64,000 nucleotides of DNA, taken from the NCBI RefSeq assembly GCF_001043115.1, contig NZ_LFME01000022.1, positions 1 through 64,000 on the forward strand. Direction: 5' to 3'. Positions within the stretch are counted from its first letter, which is position 1, and the number at the start of each line of letters is the position of its first letter. The position numbers were made by a program, and so were the translations under genes. A model generated the notes under the pieces. That model was not told the origin of the DNA, ran no database searches, and saw only the letters and a list, made by a program, of their open reading frames with translations. This stretch comes from Xanthomonas sp. NCPPB 1128 (lineage in GTDB: Bacteria > Pseudomonadota > Gammaproteobacteria > Xanthomonadales > Xanthomonadaceae). Of this stretch, positions 46,899 through 56,307 are shown piece by piece.

Positions 46899-49037
46899 AT
46901 GACCGATTCCCCTTCGCCGTCGACGCCGCCCGCGTCCGGCTCGCCCCCGCGCCAGCTCACCGAACCGGTCAAGCTGGCGATCCGCGATGCCTACACCAAG
47001 CTGCAGGCCAACACGCCGGGCTTTCGCGTGCGCCGCGCGCAGAGCCAGATGATCGGCGTGGTCTCGCGCGCGCTGGGCACCTCCGGCGGCGTGGGCGTGG
47101 CCGAGGCGCCCACCGGCGTCGGCAAGAGCCTGGGCTATCTGACCGCCGGCGTGCCGATCGCCCTGGCCAGCAAGAAGAAGCTGGTGATCAGCACCGGCAC
47201 GGTGGCGCTGCAGTCGCAGCTGGTCGAGCGCGACATCCCGGCCTTCCTCAAGGCCACCGGGCTGGAGGCCACGGTGGCGCTGGCCAAGGGCCGCACCCGT
47301 TACCTGTGCACGCGCAACGTCGCCGAGCTGCACGGCGAGGCCGCGCAGGACAGCATGTTCGAGGACGAGGCGCCGTTGTACGACCGTCCGCTGAGTCCGG
47401 CCGAGGCCGAGCAGGCGCGGGCGCTGGCCAAGGCTTACGCCGACAGGACCTGGAACGGCGACCTGGATGCGGCGCCGGAACCGGTGCCGCCATCGCTGCG
47501 CGCGCGCATCACCACCAATGCCGCCGGTTGCGCCGGGCGCCGCTGTTCGTTCGCGGTGCAGTGCCCGGTGCTGAAGGCGCGCAGCGAGGTGCGCGATGCG
47601 CAGATCGTGGTCACCAATCACGCGCTGCTGCTTTCGGCGCTGTCGCTGGGCGACAGCGACAACGGCCAGCCGCTGATCGCGCCGCCATCGGACATGCTGC
47701 TGGTGCTCGACGAGGGCCACCACATCGCCGGCGTCGCCATCGACCAGGGCGCGGCGAACCTGCCGCTGGACGAGATGGCGCGGCGCACCGGCCGCCTGCA
47801 GGCCCTGGTCGGCGCCGCCTACCGGCTCGCCGACAAGGACCGCATCGGCAATCAGCTGCCCAACGAGGCGGTCGAACTGGCCGCGCAGGTGACCAAGGGC
47901 CTGAAGGCGTTCCGCGCCGAGATCGAACGGGTGTGGGTGCCGGAGCCGGGCCAGGACGAGCCGATGTGGCGCGCGCCCAACGGCCGCCTGCCCGAGGACT
48001 GGAAGCCGCTGATCGACGCGCAGGCGCAGGACACCGGCGCGCTGCTGAACTGGGTGCAGGCCGCGCACCAGATGGCGGCCAAGTCCAAGCAGGAGGATGC
48101 GGCCAAGGAGCGCCTGCAGCGCAACCTGGGCATGGCCCTGGAGATGGTCGAGCAGCAGTACGCGCTGTGGCTGGGCTGGCGCCGCGAGGACCAGGACGGG
48201 CAGCCGCCGATGGCGCGCTGGATCACCGCCTCGCGCGATGCCGATCTGATCTGCCATTGCTCGCCGGTGTCGGCCGCGCAGGTGCTGCGCTCGCTGCTGT
48301 GGAGCGAAGTGGACGCGGCGGTGCTGACCTCGGCCACGCTCACCGGCGGCGGCGATTTCCAGGCGCTGGCGATCGACAACGGCCTGCCCGCGCATGCCGA
48401 GATGGTGTCGCTGTCCTCGCCGTTCGACCTGCCCAACCAGGCCGAGCTGATCGTGCCGGCGTTCCCGGTGGCGCCGGACGACCGCGAGGGCCATCCGCGC
48501 GAAGTGGCGCGCTACCTGGTGCGCGAACTGGAATGGGGCAAGGGCTCGATCGTGCTGTTCACCTCGCGCTGGAAGATGCTCAAGGTGGCCGACCTGCTGC
48601 CGATCGCGCAGCGCAACCGCGTGCTGGTGCAGGGCGACGGTTCCAAGTCGCAGATGATCGGCGAGCACATGCGCCGCATCGCCGCCGGCGAAGGCTCGGT
48701 GCTGTTCGGCCTCAACTCCTTCGGCGAGGGCCTGGACCTGCCCGGTGAGGCCTGCACCACGGTGGTCATCACCCAGGTGCCGTTCGCCGTGCCGACCGAT
48801 CCGCAGACCGCCACGCTCGGCGAATGGTTCGAGAGCCGCGGCCTCAACGCCTTCAACCTGATCGCAGTGCCGCACGCGCTGCGCACCCTGACCCAGTTCG
48901 CCGGCCGCCTGATCCGCACCGGCGACGACCACGGCCGGGTGATCATTCTCGACTCGCGACTGCTGACCAAGCGCTACGGCAAGCGCATCATCGATGCGTT
49001 GCCGCCGTTCAAGCGGGTGATCGGCCAGCAGATGTGA
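46899..49037 (+). CDS. dinG: ATP-dependent DNA helicase DinG
   Basis: 712 residues, the usual size of DinG. XPD-like superfamily 2 helicase with Walker A EAPTGVGKSLGYL (about 67), an Fe-S cluster domain with four cysteines (RYLCTRN at about 136, then CAGRRCSFAVQC at about 212-223), VTNHALLLSAL, and DEGHH as the DEAD-box variant. The later motifs LTSATLTGG, SLSSPFDLPNQ and QFAGRLIRTGDDHG are intact. DinG is damage-inducible and unwinds R-loops and D-loops. No SOS box is visible in the short gap upstream. Confidence 0.94.
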   Translation: MTDSPSPSTPPASGSPPRQLTEPVKLAIRDAYTKLQANTPGFRVRRAQSQMIGVVSRALGTSGGVGVAEAPTGVGKSLGYLTAGVPIALASKKKLVISTGTVALQSQLVERDIPAFLKATGLEATVALAKGRTRYLCTRNVAELHGEAAQDSMFEDEAPLYDRPLSPAEAEQARALAKAYADRTWNGDLDAAPEPVPPSLRARITTNAAGCAGRRCSFAVQCPVLKARSEVRDAQIVVTNHALLLSALSLGDSDNGQPLIAPPSDMLLVLDEGHHIAGVAIDQGAANLPLDEMARRTGRLQALVGAAYRLADKDRIGNQLPNEAVELAAQVTKGLKAFRAEIERVWVPEPGQDEPMWRAPNGRLPEDWKPLIDAQAQDTGALLNWVQAAHQMAAKSKQEDAAKERLQRNLGMALEMVEQQYALWLGWRREDQDGQPPMARWITASRDADLICHCSPVSAAQVLRSLLWSEVDAAVLTSATLTGGGDFQALAIDNGLPAHAEMVSLSSPFDLPNQAELIVPAFPVAPDDREGHPREVARYLVRELEWGKGSIVLFTSRWKMLKVADLLPIAQRNRVLVQGDGSKSQMIGEHMRRIAAGEGSVLFGLNSFGEGLDLPGEACTTVVITQVPFAVPTDPQTATLGEWFESRGLNAFNLIAVPHALRTLTQFAGRLIRTGDDHGRVIILDSRLLTKRYGKRIIDALPPFKRVIGQQM

Positions 49038-49161
49038 CGCCTGTTGGAATGACGATGTGACGCCGTGCACCAAGCTGGTATCGCATGGCCGCGAACCCGG
49101 ATGAGCGCGGACAGGCCGTTCGCGCTGGTCTAGTATCGCGGGCGACAGGGGGAACATCATC

Positions 49162-49659
49162 ATGCGAATCGCCACACGTTGGGCGTTCGGAGCGGCGTTG
49201 TGCGTGCTGACCGGCATCGCCGCGGCGCAGCCGACCGGTGCACCGACAGAAGACGCTGCTGCGGCAGCGCCGGCCAATCCGGCATATCGCACGCAACTGT
49301 TGCAATTGATCAGCGACGACGCGCAGGCCCGCGCCGACCTCAAGCGTGACTACTCGCCGCAGCGGCTGCAGCACGACACCGTCTCGCTGCGCGCGTACGC
49401 ACGCGAGGTGCGGATGGCACAGAAGCAAAGCCAGGAGCGCCTGACCGATCTGATCCGGCGCCAGGGCTTTCCCGATGCGCAGGCGGTCGGCGCCGACACG
49501 GCACACGCAGTGTTCCTGATCGCCCAGCGCATCACCGAGCCGGGATTCCGCGCCGACTTCCAGCGCGGCATCGACGCGGCCGTGCAGCGCGAGGCCTACA
49601 GTCACGCCGATCAGACGCTGTTCGCCGATCGCAGCCGCGCGCTGAGCGCGAAGCGCTAG
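49162..49659 (+). CDS. Secreted DUF6624-like protein
   Basis: 165 residues. Signal peptide MRIATRWAFGAALCVLTGIAAA, then an alpha-helical domain. The segment LTDLIRRQGFPDAQAVGADTAHAVFLIAQRITEPGFRADF has the alternation seen in DUF6624 proteins (helix, glycine-proline turn, glycine-aspartate, AxxLxQH-like). The match is by pattern only and therefore tentative. No catalytic motif is visible. It stands alone between dinG and a 540-bp non-coding stretch before katB. Confidence 0.65.
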   Translation: MRIATRWAFGAALCVLTGIAAAQPTGAPTEDAAAAAPANPAYRTQLLQLISDDAQARADLKRDYSPQRLQHDTVSLRAYAREVRMAQKQSQERLTDLIRRQGFPDAQAVGADTAHAVFLIAQRITEPGFRADFQRGIDAAVQREAYSHADQTLFADRSRALSAKR

Positions 49660-50204
49660 CGTCCCTCATCGCGGCAAAGCCCGGGAGGGCTGTCTGCTCC
49701 ACCGGCCTTCTCGCGCACGACGCGCTTGCCCAAGGATGGCGCGCTTCGCAGGTGCCGCCACTTCGATCGTGTGCCGAAGCGTCGGCCGCGTCCTGATGCA
49801 TGCGGTGCGTGGTCGGCAACGTCCCTTGCCGCGGCGTTGCGGTGTGGCATTGCAATCGGCGGACGCGTTGCGCATGCAGAAGCTGCAACCTTGCCTCTTC
49901 GCTTTTTCGGCGCGCCTCTTCCGATGCGTGCGGCGCTCGGCTGTCGCTGCCCGCGCATTCCAACACGCACCGCTACCGCCGATAACCAGGCGCGCGTCTA
50001 CATTTTGCGGCCATCTGCGCCGCTCCGATCGTCGATTGACGCTGCGCCGGCACTTCAGCTGCAACGCATTGCGCGCTCCCCCAATGTTCCCGGTCACAGT
50101 GCGTACGCACGATTGGTTGCGTCGATGGCATCGATTGCAAGGAACGAATGTTCTGCGCGCGGCACTGCCGCCATGCTGCAGCTCCCTTCACACGAGCCGA
50201 CGCC
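49660..50204. other. Long non-coding region upstream of katB
   Basis: 545 bp with no supported gene; several open frames cross it but none has a protein-like composition. The part next to katB (50030-50150) contains repeated CGATTG blocks (CGATCGTCGATTGACG, CGATTGGTTGCGTCGATGG, GCATCGATTGCAAGG). An OxyR site (ATAG-N7-CTAT) could be expected before a catalase gene, but I find no clear match. Confidence 0.5.
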
Positions 50205-51728
50205 ATGCGCCCTGGATCCTTGTTGTTGCTTGCCCTGTTGTCGCCCTCCCTGATCCTGTCGGCCAGCGCCGCGCAGTCCACGCTCACTCGCGACAACGGC
50301 GCGCCGGTGGGCGACAACCAGAACTCGCAGACCGCCGGGCCCAACGGCCCGACCCTGCTGCAGGACGTGCAACTGATCCAGAAGCTGCAGCGCTTCGACC
50401 GCGAGCGCATCCCCGAGCGCGTGGTGCACGCGCGCGGCACCGGCGTACATGGCGAGTTCACCGCCACTGCCGACATCTCCGACTTGAGCAAGGCCAAGGT
50501 GTTCGCGCCGGGCACGACCACGCCGGTGTTCGTGCGCTTCTCCTCGGTGGTGCACGGCAACCATTCGCCGGAAACGCTGCGCGATCCGCACGGCTTTGCC
50601 ACCAAGTTCTACACCAGCGAAGGCAACTGGGACCTGGTCGGCAACAACTTCCCGACCTTCTTTATCCGCGATGCGATCAAGTTCCCGGACATGGTGCATG
50701 CGTTCAAGCCGGACCCGCGCACCAACCTCGACGACGATGCGCGCCGCTTCGATTTCTTCTCGCACGTGCCCGAGGCCACCCGCACCCTCACCCTGCTGTA
50801 CTCCAACGAAGGCACGCCGGCCGGCTACCGCTTCATGGACGGCAATGGCGTGCATGCCTACAAGCTGGTCAACGCGCAGGGCCAGGTGCACTACGTGAAG
50901 TTCCACTGGAAGAGCCTGCAGGGCCTCAAGAACCTGGATCCGCAGCAGGTGGTGGCGGTGCAGGGCAAGGACTACAGCCACCTGACCAACGACCTGGTCG
51001 GCGCGATCAAGCGCGGCGACTACCCGAAGTGGGACCTGTACATCCAGGTGCTCGCGCCCGAGGACCTGGCCAAGTTCGACTTCGATCCGCTGGATGCCAC
51101 CAAGATCTGGCCGGGCGTGCCGGAGCGCAAGATCGGGCAGATGGTGCTGAACAAGAACGTGGACAACTTCTTCCAGGAAACCGAAGGGGTGGCGATGGCG
51201 CCGGCCAACCTGGTACCGGGCATCGAACCGTCGGAAGACCGCCTGCTGCAGGGGCGCATCTTTTCCTACGCCGACACCCAGCTGTACCGCGTCGGCACCA
51301 ACGGCCTGAGCCTGCCGGTGAACCGGCCGCGCGTGGCGGTGAACAACGGCAACCAGGACGGTGCGATGAATGCCGGCAGCACCAGCAGCGGCGTGAACTA
51401 CGAGCCGAGCCGGCTCAGCCCGCGGCCGCAGGATCCGAACGCGCGCTACAGCCAGCTGCCGCTGTCCGGCACCACCCAGCAGGCCAAGATCACCCGCGAA
51501 CAGAACTTCAAGCAGGCCGGCGAACTGTTCCGTAGTTACAGCAAGAAGGAGCAGCAGGACCTGATCCAGAGCTTCGGCGAATCGTTGGCCGGCACCGACG
51601 ACGAGAGCAAGCACCTCATGCTCTCGTTCCTGTACAAGGCCGACCCGGCCTACGGCAGCGGCGTGGCGCGGGTGGCCAAGGGCGACCTGGCGCGGGTCAA
51701 GCAACTGGCCGCGCAGCTGCAGGATTGA
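50205..51728 (+). CDS. katB: Periplasmic catalase KatB
   Basis: 507 residues from the ATG at 50205, which begins the signal peptide MRPGSLLLLALLSPSLILSASA; a start at 50148 would precede it with 19 unlikely residues. Monofunctional heme catalase: catalytic histidine in VVHARGTGVHGEF, asparagine in LVGNNFPTFFIRD, and the heme-ligand tyrosine in RIFSYADTQLYRVG. An exported catalase followed by an ankyrin gene matches the Pseudomonas aeruginosa katB-ankB arrangement, where AnkB supports KatB activity. It would protect the periplasm from hydrogen peroxide, for example from host plants. Confidence 0.95.
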   Translation: MRPGSLLLLALLSPSLILSASAAQSTLTRDNGAPVGDNQNSQTAGPNGPTLLQDVQLIQKLQRFDRERIPERVVHARGTGVHGEFTATADISDLSKAKVFAPGTTTPVFVRFSSVVHGNHSPETLRDPHGFATKFYTSEGNWDLVGNNFPTFFIRDAIKFPDMVHAFKPDPRTNLDDDARRFDFFSHVPEATRTLTLLYSNEGTPAGYRFMDGNGVHAYKLVNAQGQVHYVKFHWKSLQGLKNLDPQQVVAVQGKDYSHLTNDLVGAIKRGDYPKWDLYIQVLAPEDLAKFDFDPLDATKIWPGVPERKIGQMVLNKNVDNFFQETEGVAMAPANLVPGIEPSEDRLLQGRIFSYADTQLYRVGTNGLSLPVNRPRVAVNNGNQDGAMNAGSTSSGVNYEPSRLSPRPQDPNARYSQLPLSGTTQQAKITREQNFKQAGELFRSYSKKEQQDLIQSFGESLAGTDDESKHLMLSFLYKADPAYGSGVARVAKGDLARVKQLAAQLQD

Positions 51729-51793
51729 GCCGTCCCACGCGCGGCCCGGCGGCGGTAGCGCCGCGCCGCGCACCTTTCTTGCGGAGACCCCCC

Positions 51794-52360
51794 ATGCGTC
51801 GTGTTGTCCTTTTTGTTCTCGGCCTCGCCGTGAGCGCTACGGCCGCCGCCGCACCGGCCGCACCGGCCGCGCCTGCGGCGCCCGATCCGGCCGCGGTGCA
51901 GGCGCAATTGCGCAGCTATTTCTTCGATGCCGCGCGGCAGGGCCGCCAGGACATGCTGGCCGAGTTCATCCGCGCCCATTACGACCTCGATACCCGCGAC
52001 GACAAGGGCTACACCGCGCTGATCCTGGCCGCCTACCACGGCCAGCAGGCAGCGGTGGAGCAGTTGCTGCGCGCCGGGGCCGACCCCTGCGCGCAGGACA
52101 AGCGCGGCAACACCGCGCTGATGGGTGCGATCTTCAAGGGAGAATTGAGCATCGCCAAGCGGCTGATGCAGGCCGATTGCGCGCCGGACCAGCGCAACAA
52201 CGCCGGGCAGACCGCGGCGATGTACGCGGCGCTGTTCCAGCGCACCGAGGTGCTGAAGGAACTCGCCGCCAAGGGCGCCGACCTGCAGGCCAAGGATGCG
52301 CAAGGCAACGACGTGGCTAAGCTGCAGCGCGGCGAGTTCGCGACGGCACCAGTGCGCTGA
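51794..52360 (+). CDS. ankB: Periplasmic ankyrin-repeat protein AnkB
   Basis: 188 residues from the ATG at 51794. Signal peptide MRRVVLFVLGLAVSATAAA and an Ala/Pro-rich spacer lead to four ankyrin repeats (DDKGYTALILAAYHGQQAAVEQLLRAGAD, DKRGNTALMGAIFKGELSIAKRLMQAD, NNAGQTAAMYAALFQRTEVLKELAAKGAD and a partial fourth). It is 65 bp after katB on the same strand. In P. aeruginosa ankB is required for full KatB activity, apparently as a periplasmic scaffold. The same pairing here is a conserved context. Confidence 0.92.
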   Translation: MRRVVLFVLGLAVSATAAAAPAAPAAPAAPDPAAVQAQLRSYFFDAARQGRQDMLAEFIRAHYDLDTRDDKGYTALILAAYHGQQAAVEQLLRAGADPCAQDKRGNTALMGAIFKGELSIAKRLMQADCAPDQRNNAGQTAAMYAALFQRTEVLKELAAKGADLQAKDAQGNDVAKLQRGEFATAPVR

Positions 52361-52593
52361 GTGGTCCCGGCCCGCCTCCGGGACGGGTGCCGGGTCCGGC
52401 CATCGCACGGCGCGTGGATCGCAGGCCCCGGATCGGCGAAAATGCGCGGATGGCCGGTTCCTCCGGCCTGCCGCGGCCCGTGCCGCCGCCGTTCCCGCTT
52501 CGGCGGGCGGTGGCGCATCCGGGCCGCGTGCTGCCCTGTCGGCATCGTGCCGGCGCTCTGCCGCGGCTCGCCGTCGCCCATCCCGGATCTGTC

Positions 52594-54165
52594 TTGAACG
52601 CCACTGCCCCCGTTTCGCCCGACGACCTGCCCCAGGCCGAGCGCCTGCGCATCGCCCTGGACCTGCTCGAGAGCATCGCCGCCGACCGGCGCGTGCTCGA
52701 TACCCTGCCCGAGTCCGAGCGGGTGCGCCTGCTGCAGGTGGTCGCCCAGGTCTTCAACCCCGAGCCCAAGGCGCGGCGCAAGCTGCTCAAGGAGCAGGCG
52801 CGCGAGCGCCACCAGGAGAAGGTGCGCAAGGCCGAGGAACTGCTGGCGCAGACCGGCATCCGCGCGCTGCGGCGCAAGCCGGTGTTCAGCACGCCGAACT
52901 ATTTCCCGCCGCACACGCCGGCCGCGTTGGCGCATGCGCAAACCGTGGCCGAGACGCCCGCGACGCACTCGCCCGAACTGCGCCACTGCTACGTGTGCAA
53001 GCAGAAGTACACCGAGCTGCACCACTTCTACGACCAGATGTGCCCGCCCTGCGCCGAGTTGAACTACTTCAAGCGCACCGAGACCGCGGACCTGCGCGGG
53101 CGCGTGGCGCTGCTCACCGGCGGCCGGGTCAAGATCGGCTACCAGGCCGGACTCAAGCTGCTGCGCGCCGGTGCCGAGCTGATCGTGACCACGCGTTTCC
53201 CGCGCGACTCGGCAGCGCGCTACGCGGAGGAGCCGGATTTCGCCGAGTGGGGCCACCGCCTGCAGGTGTACGGGCTGGACCTGCGCCACACGCCCAGCGT
53301 CGAGGCGTTCTGCAGCGAACTGCTGGCGACCCGCACACGCCTGGATTTCATCGTCAACAACGCCTGCCAGACCGTGCGCCGGCCGCCGCAGTTCTACGCG
53401 CACATGCTGGCCGGCGAGACCGCCGCGCTGCACGACCTGCCCGAGCACGTGCGCCGGCTGGTGGGCCAGTACGAAGGCCTGCGCGGTCCCGACCTGCTGC
53501 CGGCCGGGGGCAATACGCTGCCGGCCGGGGCGGGCCAGGCGCGCAGCGGTGCCGACGGCCTGCTGCGCGCCGCGGAGCTGTCGCAGGTGCCGCTGCTGGC
53601 CGACGACCTGCTCGCCCAGCAGCACCTGTTCCCGGAAGGGCGCCTGGACCAGGACCTGCAGCAGGTGGACCTGCGCGGGCGCAACTCCTGGCGCCTGCTG
53701 CTGGACGAAGTGTCCTCGGTGGAACTGCTGGAGACGCAACTGGTCAACGCGGTCGCGCCGTTCGTGCTCAACGCGCGGCTCAAGCCGCTGATGCTGCGCA
53801 CGCCCGAGCGCGACAAGCACATCGTCAACGTGTCGGCGATGGAGGGGCAGTTCTACCGCAACTTCAAGACCACCCGGCATCCGCACACCAACATGGCCAA
53901 GGCCGCGTTGAACATGATGACCCGCACCTCGGCGGCGGATTACCAGAACGACGGCATCCACATGAACAGCGTGGATACCGGTTGGGTCACCGACGAGGAT
54001 CCGGCCGAGATCGCCGCGCGCAAGGTGGAGGAAGAGCGCTTCCATCCGCCGCTGGACATCGTCGACGGCGCCGCGCGTATCGTCGATCCGATCATCCACG
54101 GCTTCAACACCGGCGAGCACGTGTGGGGCCAGTTCCTCAAGGACTACGCGCCGACGGATTGGTGA
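52594..54165 (+). CDS. Atypical SDR with N-terminal zinc-ribbon-like region
   Basis: About 523 residues from the TTG at 52594; an ATG at 52450 in frame would add 48 low-complexity residues, so the start is uncertain. Residues 55-95 are a basic coiled-coil. Residues 131-153 hold two CxxC pairs (HCYVCKQKYTELHHFYDQMC, then PPCAELNYFKR), a likely zinc site. The SDR fold starts at about 172 (VALLTGGRVKIGYQAGLKLL), with FIVNNACQTV at about 252 and NVSAMEGQF at about 411. At the position of the catalytic tyrosine, aligned on KAALNMM, there is Thr (HTNMAKAALNMM), so activity is doubtful. Similar large SDRs occur in eukaryotes and scattered bacteria. Confidence 0.75.
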   Translation: MNATAPVSPDDLPQAERLRIALDLLESIAADRRVLDTLPESERVRLLQVVAQVFNPEPKARRKLLKEQARERHQEKVRKAEELLAQTGIRALRRKPVFSTPNYFPPHTPAALAHAQTVAETPATHSPELRHCYVCKQKYTELHHFYDQMCPPCAELNYFKRTETADLRGRVALLTGGRVKIGYQAGLKLLRAGAELIVTTRFPRDSAARYAEEPDFAEWGHRLQVYGLDLRHTPSVEAFCSELLATRTRLDFIVNNACQTVRRPPQFYAHMLAGETAALHDLPEHVRRLVGQYEGLRGPDLLPAGGNTLPAGAGQARSGADGLLRAAELSQVPLLADDLLAQQHLFPEGRLDQDLQQVDLRGRNSWRLLLDEVSSVELLETQLVNAVAPFVLNARLKPLMLRTPERDKHIVNVSAMEGQFYRNFKTTRHPHTNMAKAALNMMTRTSAADYQNDGIHMNSVDTGWVTDEDPAEIAARKVEEERFHPPLDIVDGAARIVDPIIHGFNTGEHVWGQFLKDYAPTDW

Positions 54166-54170
54166 GAGAC

Positions 54171-54202
54171 GGCGCGCGTGGGCGGGCTGCGCCCGCGCGC
54201 CC
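54171..54202. terminator. Hairpin between convergent genes
   Basis: GGCGCGCGTGGGCG and CGCCCGCGCGCC can pair around GGCTG with one G-T pair. It starts six bases after the SDR stop codon, with a convergent lipoprotein gene ending at 54262. It is a probable bidirectional terminator without a T run. Confidence 0.55.
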
Positions 54203-54261
54203 GCGTCCATGTTCCGACGATCGCCGCGGCCATGCCGGCGGCGTTGTCGTGCTTTCGGATG

Positions 54262-54792
54262 TCAGTCGCCGGCGGCCGCACGCTTCATGGTGCCGCTGTA
54301 GCCCCAGGCGAATTGATGCCACTGATCGGTCGGGGGAACGTCGAGATTGTTCACCGTGCGCTGCCAGTAGACGATCATCTCGTCGCTGGAGGTCCGCGCG
54401 AGCGTGAACGACGACGACTCGACCCAGACGCCATCCTCATCGCGACCCGAGGTGGTGCTGTAAATGAGCGCATGCGGGCCGGAATTGCGCATGCGGAACT
54501 GGCCCGGCTTCATTTCCTGCCACGCGCCACTGACCAGGTTGTAGACGCGCACGTGCCAGCGCGAAACCACGAAGCGAAAATGCATGGGAAAGCCTGCGCT
54601 ATCCACGTAGTGCGGCGCGTCGAAGCCGTCGAGCACGCCTTCCCAGCTGCCTTGAAAGTCGAAGCTGGCATCGCTAGGGTGGGCCAGGACGGGGCGTGGC
54701 CGATACGAGTAGAGCGGCGCGGTGATGGTGGCGCAGGCGCTCGTCAGCAGACACAACGCAAGCGCAACGGCCCAGGGTCTACATGCTTTCAT
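54262..54792 (-). CDS. Lipoprotein of unknown function
   Basis: 176 residues from the ATG at 54792, giving a lipoprotein signal MKACRPWAVALALCLLTSAC with lipobox LTSAC. The mature part is beta-rich (DFQGSWEGVLDGFD, HFRFVVSRWHVRVYNL, VWVESSSFTLARTSSDEMIVYWQR), reminiscent of a lipocalin-like or lipid-binding barrel. No named family was recognised. The opening GSWEGVLDG resembles the start of lipocalin-type domains, but this is only a pattern. Confidence 0.72.
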   Translation of the reverse strand: MKACRPWAVALALCLLTSACATITAPLYSYRPRPVLAHPSDASFDFQGSWEGVLDGFDAPHYVDSAGFPMHFRFVVSRWHVRVYNLVSGAWQEMKPGQFRMRNSGPHALIYSTTSGRDEDGVWVESSSFTLARTSSDEMIVYWQRTVNNLDVPPTDQWHQFAWGYSGTMKRAAAGD

Positions 54793-54906
54793 GGCACATG
54801 GCATCCGATGCGATCGGCCGGCAGCCGGTTCGACATGGTTGGTTCGTAAAAGGCGCATCCGGAGCGGAAAGATCGGACGATGCGCTCGAGGCTTGCCCGA
54901 CGCCGC

Positions 54907-55329
54907 TCAACGCGATGGATCGGAGGTGGCCGTCGCCTCGCCTTGGTCGCGTTCGCGGCCCCAGAACTCCACCAGGATGGTCATCATCGTCCACACGATC
55001 AGCGTCGGCTGCACCTTGTCCGGCAGCAGGTCGTGGCCCTTGAGCATCACGTCGATCATCTTCGGCAGCGCCAGCGCCATCAGCAGCGTGTAGATCGCGT
55101 AGGCCAGCCGGTGCCGGCTGCTGGAAATGAACAGGATCGAGGTAACCAGGCTGGCGAGCATCCCCAGGACCACGCCGAACTGCCAGACATTGAGGCGTTC
55201 GGTGCCGGTGAGCACCAGGCCCAGGACGGCGCCGAAGAACATGTTCAGGCCGTTGAGATTGGCCGGGTACTCGTCCTTGGTCATGCGGCCGAGGCCGACC
55301 TTGCCGAACACGTTCCATCCCTTGCGCAT
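54907..55329 (-). CDS. Membrane protein of unknown function
   Basis: 140 residues from the ATG at 55329, with GGGGGAG upstream. The first 22 residues are soluble. Hydrophobic segments follow at about 27-42 (GLNMFFGAVLGLVLTG), 51-69, 75-92 and 109-123. There is no recognised domain. The acidic C-terminal tail (GRERDQGEATATSDPSR) is likely cytoplasmic. It is a monocistronic gene between a lipoprotein and a phosphatase gene on the same strand. Confidence 0.7.
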   Translation of the reverse strand: MRKGWNVFGKVGLGRMTKDEYPANLNGLNMFFGAVLGLVLTGTERLNVWQFGVVLGMLASLVTSILFISSSRHRLAYAIYTLLMALALPKMIDVMLKGHDLLPDKVQPTLIVWTMMTILVEFWGRERDQGEATATSDPSR

Positions 55330-55468
55330 GCTTGCTCCCCCTTCGCATCGTCGCATCCTGGCGTCGCCACGCCTTCCGCTGGCCGCACGCCTCCCCGCGG
55401 CCACTGTAGCGAAGATCGCACGCGTTCGTCGCCTGCCTGCCGCAAGCAGGGGAAACCGGGCGCCTGCG

Positions 55469-55936
55469 CTAGCCCAGGGTCTGCAATTCGCCGCGCGGAC
55501 CGGTCGGCGTCAGATACAGATGGCCGAGGCTGATCGGCAGGCGGAAGCGGCGCGGCCCGGCGCTGCCGGGATTGAGGTAGAGCACGCCGTCGCGGGTCTG
55601 CAGCGACGGCATGTGCGAGTGGCCGCTGATCACCACGTCCACGCCGTCGGCGACGCGCGCCAGGGTCTTCAGGTCGTGGCGCACGTGCACACGCACGCCG
55701 TCGATGTCCAGGTCCAGGGTGTCGGGCAGCGCCTGCGCCCATGGCGCGGTATCGATGTTGCCGCGGATCGCGTGCAGCGGCGCCAGTTCCCGCAGCGCGT
55801 CCAATACGTCCGGTTTGCCGATGTCGCCGGCATGCACGATCGCGGCGCAGCCGCGCAAGGCCGCCAGCGCCTCGGGGCGCAGCAGACCATGGGTGTCGGC
55901 GATCACGCCGAGATGCAGCGGTCGAACGGGACGCAT
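55469..55936 (-). CDS. YfcE-type metallophosphoesterase
   Basis: 155 residues from the ATG at 55936. The calcineurin-like motifs are in order: GVIADTHGLL (DxH), IVHAGDIGKPDVLDAL (GDxx), IRGNIDTAP (GNxD/H; normally GNCD) and VISGHSHMPS (GHxH). The C-terminus has LYLNPGSAGPRRF. The length fits the YfcE/MJ0936 group of small phosphodiesterases with broad in vitro activity. The physiological substrate is unknown. Longer in-frame readings upstream lack family similarity. Confidence 0.9.
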   Translation of the reverse strand: MRPVRPLHLGVIADTHGLLRPEALAALRGCAAIVHAGDIGKPDVLDALRELAPLHAIRGNIDTAPWAQALPDTLDLDIDGVRVHVRHDLKTLARVADGVDVVISGHSHMPSLQTRDGVLYLNPGSAGPRRFRLPISLGHLYLTPTGPRGELQTLG

Positions 55937-56307
55937 CGGTGGCGCTTCCTGGTGCGTGACCAGCGTGCAGGCTACCTGCTCGGGCGTGGTGGCACCGTCG
56001 CGAGCTGCGCGTGCTGGCTGTTTCGAAGGCGCCTGCGCCAGCGCGCCGAGTGCGGACGCACTCGGTGGATCGACACTGATATCGGCGCCTGGCCACATCA
56101 GCGACAGGCGTCGCGGTGCATTCCGGTGGCACCACCGGCCGCGCCGAGCCGCGGCCTCGGACCGCCGTGCATTAACCCGCACGTAGCGGCGCGCAGTTCC
56201 ATGGCGGCATCCGCACCCCACGTGTTGTACCGTTGCCACGCGCGCCGCCCCCGATGTCGCACCACATCGCAAGGCGGCGCCTTTTCTTCTCCAGCAGACT
56301 TCGATCG
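55937..56307. other. Intergenic region between the phosphoesterase and the MFS gene
   Basis: 370 bp between two divergent genes. It contains no ORF with protein-like composition, and I see no repeat or strong palindrome. It should hold both divergent promoters. CTTTTCTTCTCC at 56281-56292 is the only T-rich patch; no clear -35/-10 pair is visible. Confidence 0.4.

Noticed and set aside
45594-49343. 1249-residue minus-strand open frame opposite the membrane trio and dinG
   Set aside because: Runs antisense to dinG, whose motifs are complete; composition is Arg/His/Gln-rich and no start signal or domain fits.
52296-54407. 703-residue plus-strand open frame overlapping the SDR
   Set aside because: Alternate frame of the SDR gene with Arg/Ala/Gly-rich composition; the SDR frame has the recognisable motifs.
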